DNA from: Microcebus murinus
Lineage: Eukaryota; Chordata; Mammalia; Primates; Cheirogaleidae
NCBI RefSeq assembly: GCF_040939455.1
Contig: NC_134118.1
Span: forward strand, 78,330,680 to 78,394,679
Direction: 5' to 3'
Length of the DNA stretch: 64,000 nucleotides
Position 1 is the first letter of the stretch; every line of letters starts with the position of its first letter. Made by a program: the position numbers and the translations under genes. Shown here piece after piece: positions 63,301-64,000 of the stretch. The notes beneath the pieces are model-generated. The model made no database searches. It saw only the letters and a program-made list of their open reading frames with translations, and was not told where the DNA came from.

Positions 63301-64000
63301 CTGCCCGTCTGCCGTGGGCGAGCGGGCACAGCCAGATCCGCACTGCGCACTTCCTGACCGTCTGCCGTGGGTGAGTGGACACAGCCAGATCCGCACTGCG
63401 CCCTGCCTGACCGCCTGTCGTAGGTGAGTGGACACAGCCAGATCTGCACTGCTCCCTGCCTGCCCGTCTCACGTGGGTGAGTGGACACAGCCAGATCCGC
63501 ACTGCGCCCTGCCTGCCCGGCTGCCGTGGGCGAGTGGAAACAGCCAGATCCGCACTGCGCCTTGCCTGACCGTCTGCCGTGGGTGAGTGGACACAGCCAG
63601 AACCTCACTGCGCCCTGCCTGCCCCTCTGCCGTGGGCGAGTGGACACAGCCAGATCCGCACTGCGCCTTGCCTGCCCGTCTCACGTGGGTGAGTGGACAC
63701 AGCCAGATCCGCACTGCGCCCTACCTGCCCGTCTCCCGTGGGTGAGTGGACACAGCCAGATCCGCACTGCCCCTGCCTGACCGTCCTTCGTGGTTGAGTG
63801 GACACCGCCAGATCCGCACTGCGCCCTGCCTGCCCGTCTCCCGTGGGTGAGTGGGCACAGCCAGATCCGCACTGCGCCCTGCCTGCCCGTCTCCCGTCAG
63901 TGAGTGGACACAGCCAGATCCGCACTGCGCCCTGCCTGACCGTCTGCCGTGGGTGAGTGGACACAGCCAGATCCGCACTGCGCCCTGCCTGCCCTTCTGC
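60384..64000 (+). repeat. HOR-B, copy IV (5' truncated, runs off the window)
   Basis: Matches copy III from 54928 onward at a constant offset of 5,456 bp (103 monomers minus 3 bp) to the window end, which corresponds to 58544. It includes the six-monomer block with GAGCGGGCAC (63320) and the GTGAGTAGTCAC variant. One ACATAGCCATATCC monomer lies at 60933 and GATCCCCACT lies at 62328. A few private substitutions are visible, for example near 61602 and 61885. Confidence 0.92.

Larger units (their letters stand above)
1..64000 (+). repeat. Uninterrupted 53-bp GC-rich minisatellite/satellite array (whole window)
   Basis: Every part of the window is a copy of one 53-bp monomer, repeated head to tail in one orientation, about 1,200 times. 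The core words GTGAGTGGACACAGCC and AGATCCGCACTGCGCC recur at 53-bp spacing from end to end. I found no stretch above one monomer that departs from the pattern, so there is no non-repeat DNA to annotate: no gene, RNA gene, transposon insertion, promoter or terminator that I can support. Neither edge shows a boundary with unique sequence, so the true array is longer than 64 kb. Monomer GC content is about 70%. Recurrent variants are mostly CpG versus TpG or CpA, which points to methylated CpG decay and therefore probably a vertebrate host (inference). Blocks of monomers are reiterated as higher-order repeats, listed separately. Confidence 0.98.

Noticed and set aside
1..64000. CRISPR array
   Set aside because: The spacing is regular, but there are no unrelated spacers: the whole 53 bp is conserved from unit to unit, and no cas-like gene is present.
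1..64000. Mucin-like or other tandem-repeat protein exon
   Set aside because: Such exons have repeat lengths divisible by three and keep one frame. Here the monomer is 53 bp, single-base indels are tolerated and CpG decay ignores codon position.
1..64000. Human-type PRDM9 13-mer recombination motif (CCNCCNTNNCCNC) as driver of the exchanges
   Set aside because: I tried the C-rich third of the monomer in each register and found no full match, since T or G falls where C is required. Other PRDM9 alleles or species-specific motifs cannot be judged from sequence alone.
1..64000. CTCF-binding array (GGCAGGGCGC on the reverse strand)
   Set aside because: The core only partly resembles the CTCF motif and lacks the upstream half. 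I would need a position-weight-matrix scan to claim it.
1..64000. Assigning the array to a named subtelomeric repeat or a particular species
   Set aside because: No telomere repeat, unique flank or gene is present, and I do not recognise the 53-bp consensus with confidence. Only the CpG-decay pattern hints at a vertebrate-like genome.

Overview
The whole 64-kb window is one uninterrupted tandem array of a GC-rich (about 70% GC) minisatellite monomer of 53 bp. There are roughly 1,200 head-to-tail copies, all in the same orientation. The array runs off both ends: the window opens at about monomer position 51 and closes at about position 48. I found no unique sequence, no transposable-element insertion, no RNA gene, no CRISPR array and no convincing protein-coding gene on either strand. 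The many open frames are a by-product of the monomer, which is nearly stop-free on the reverse strand and whose length is not a multiple of three.

The interesting content is the hierarchical organisation above the monomer. Neighbouring monomers differ at several positions, but blocks of tens to about 150 monomers recur almost base for base at distances of kilobases. That is a higher-order-repeat (HOR) architecture. Region by region: (1) 1-19.5 kb holds HOR-A, with a 6,781-bp copy, a truncated second copy and a third copy from 14.46 kb, separated by a divergent mosaic at 10.85-14.46 kb. (2) 18.1-21.2 kb recurs at 24.0-26.7 kb, and 21.9-23.9 kb recurs at 31.0-33.1 kb. (3) 26.7-36.2 kb is a mosaic of shorter shuffled blocks, where one family of landmark monomers gives way to another. 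(4) 36.2-64 kb holds HOR-B, about 7.9-8.0 kb per copy (149-151 monomers): two full copies, a third that is truncated and rearranged, and the start of a fourth.

Copies differ mainly by gain or loss of whole monomers (for example 318, 423, 106 and 477 bp), as expected from unequal exchange or replication slippage in register, plus a few substitutions. Most recurrent monomer polymorphisms are CpG versus TpG/CpA pairs. That suggests a genome with CpG methylation, most simply a vertebrate, and a constitutive-heterochromatin, subtelomeric or large minisatellite locus. The organism assignment is inference; no gene is present to confirm it. Because the copies are so alike, assembly fidelity over this window should itself be questioned.
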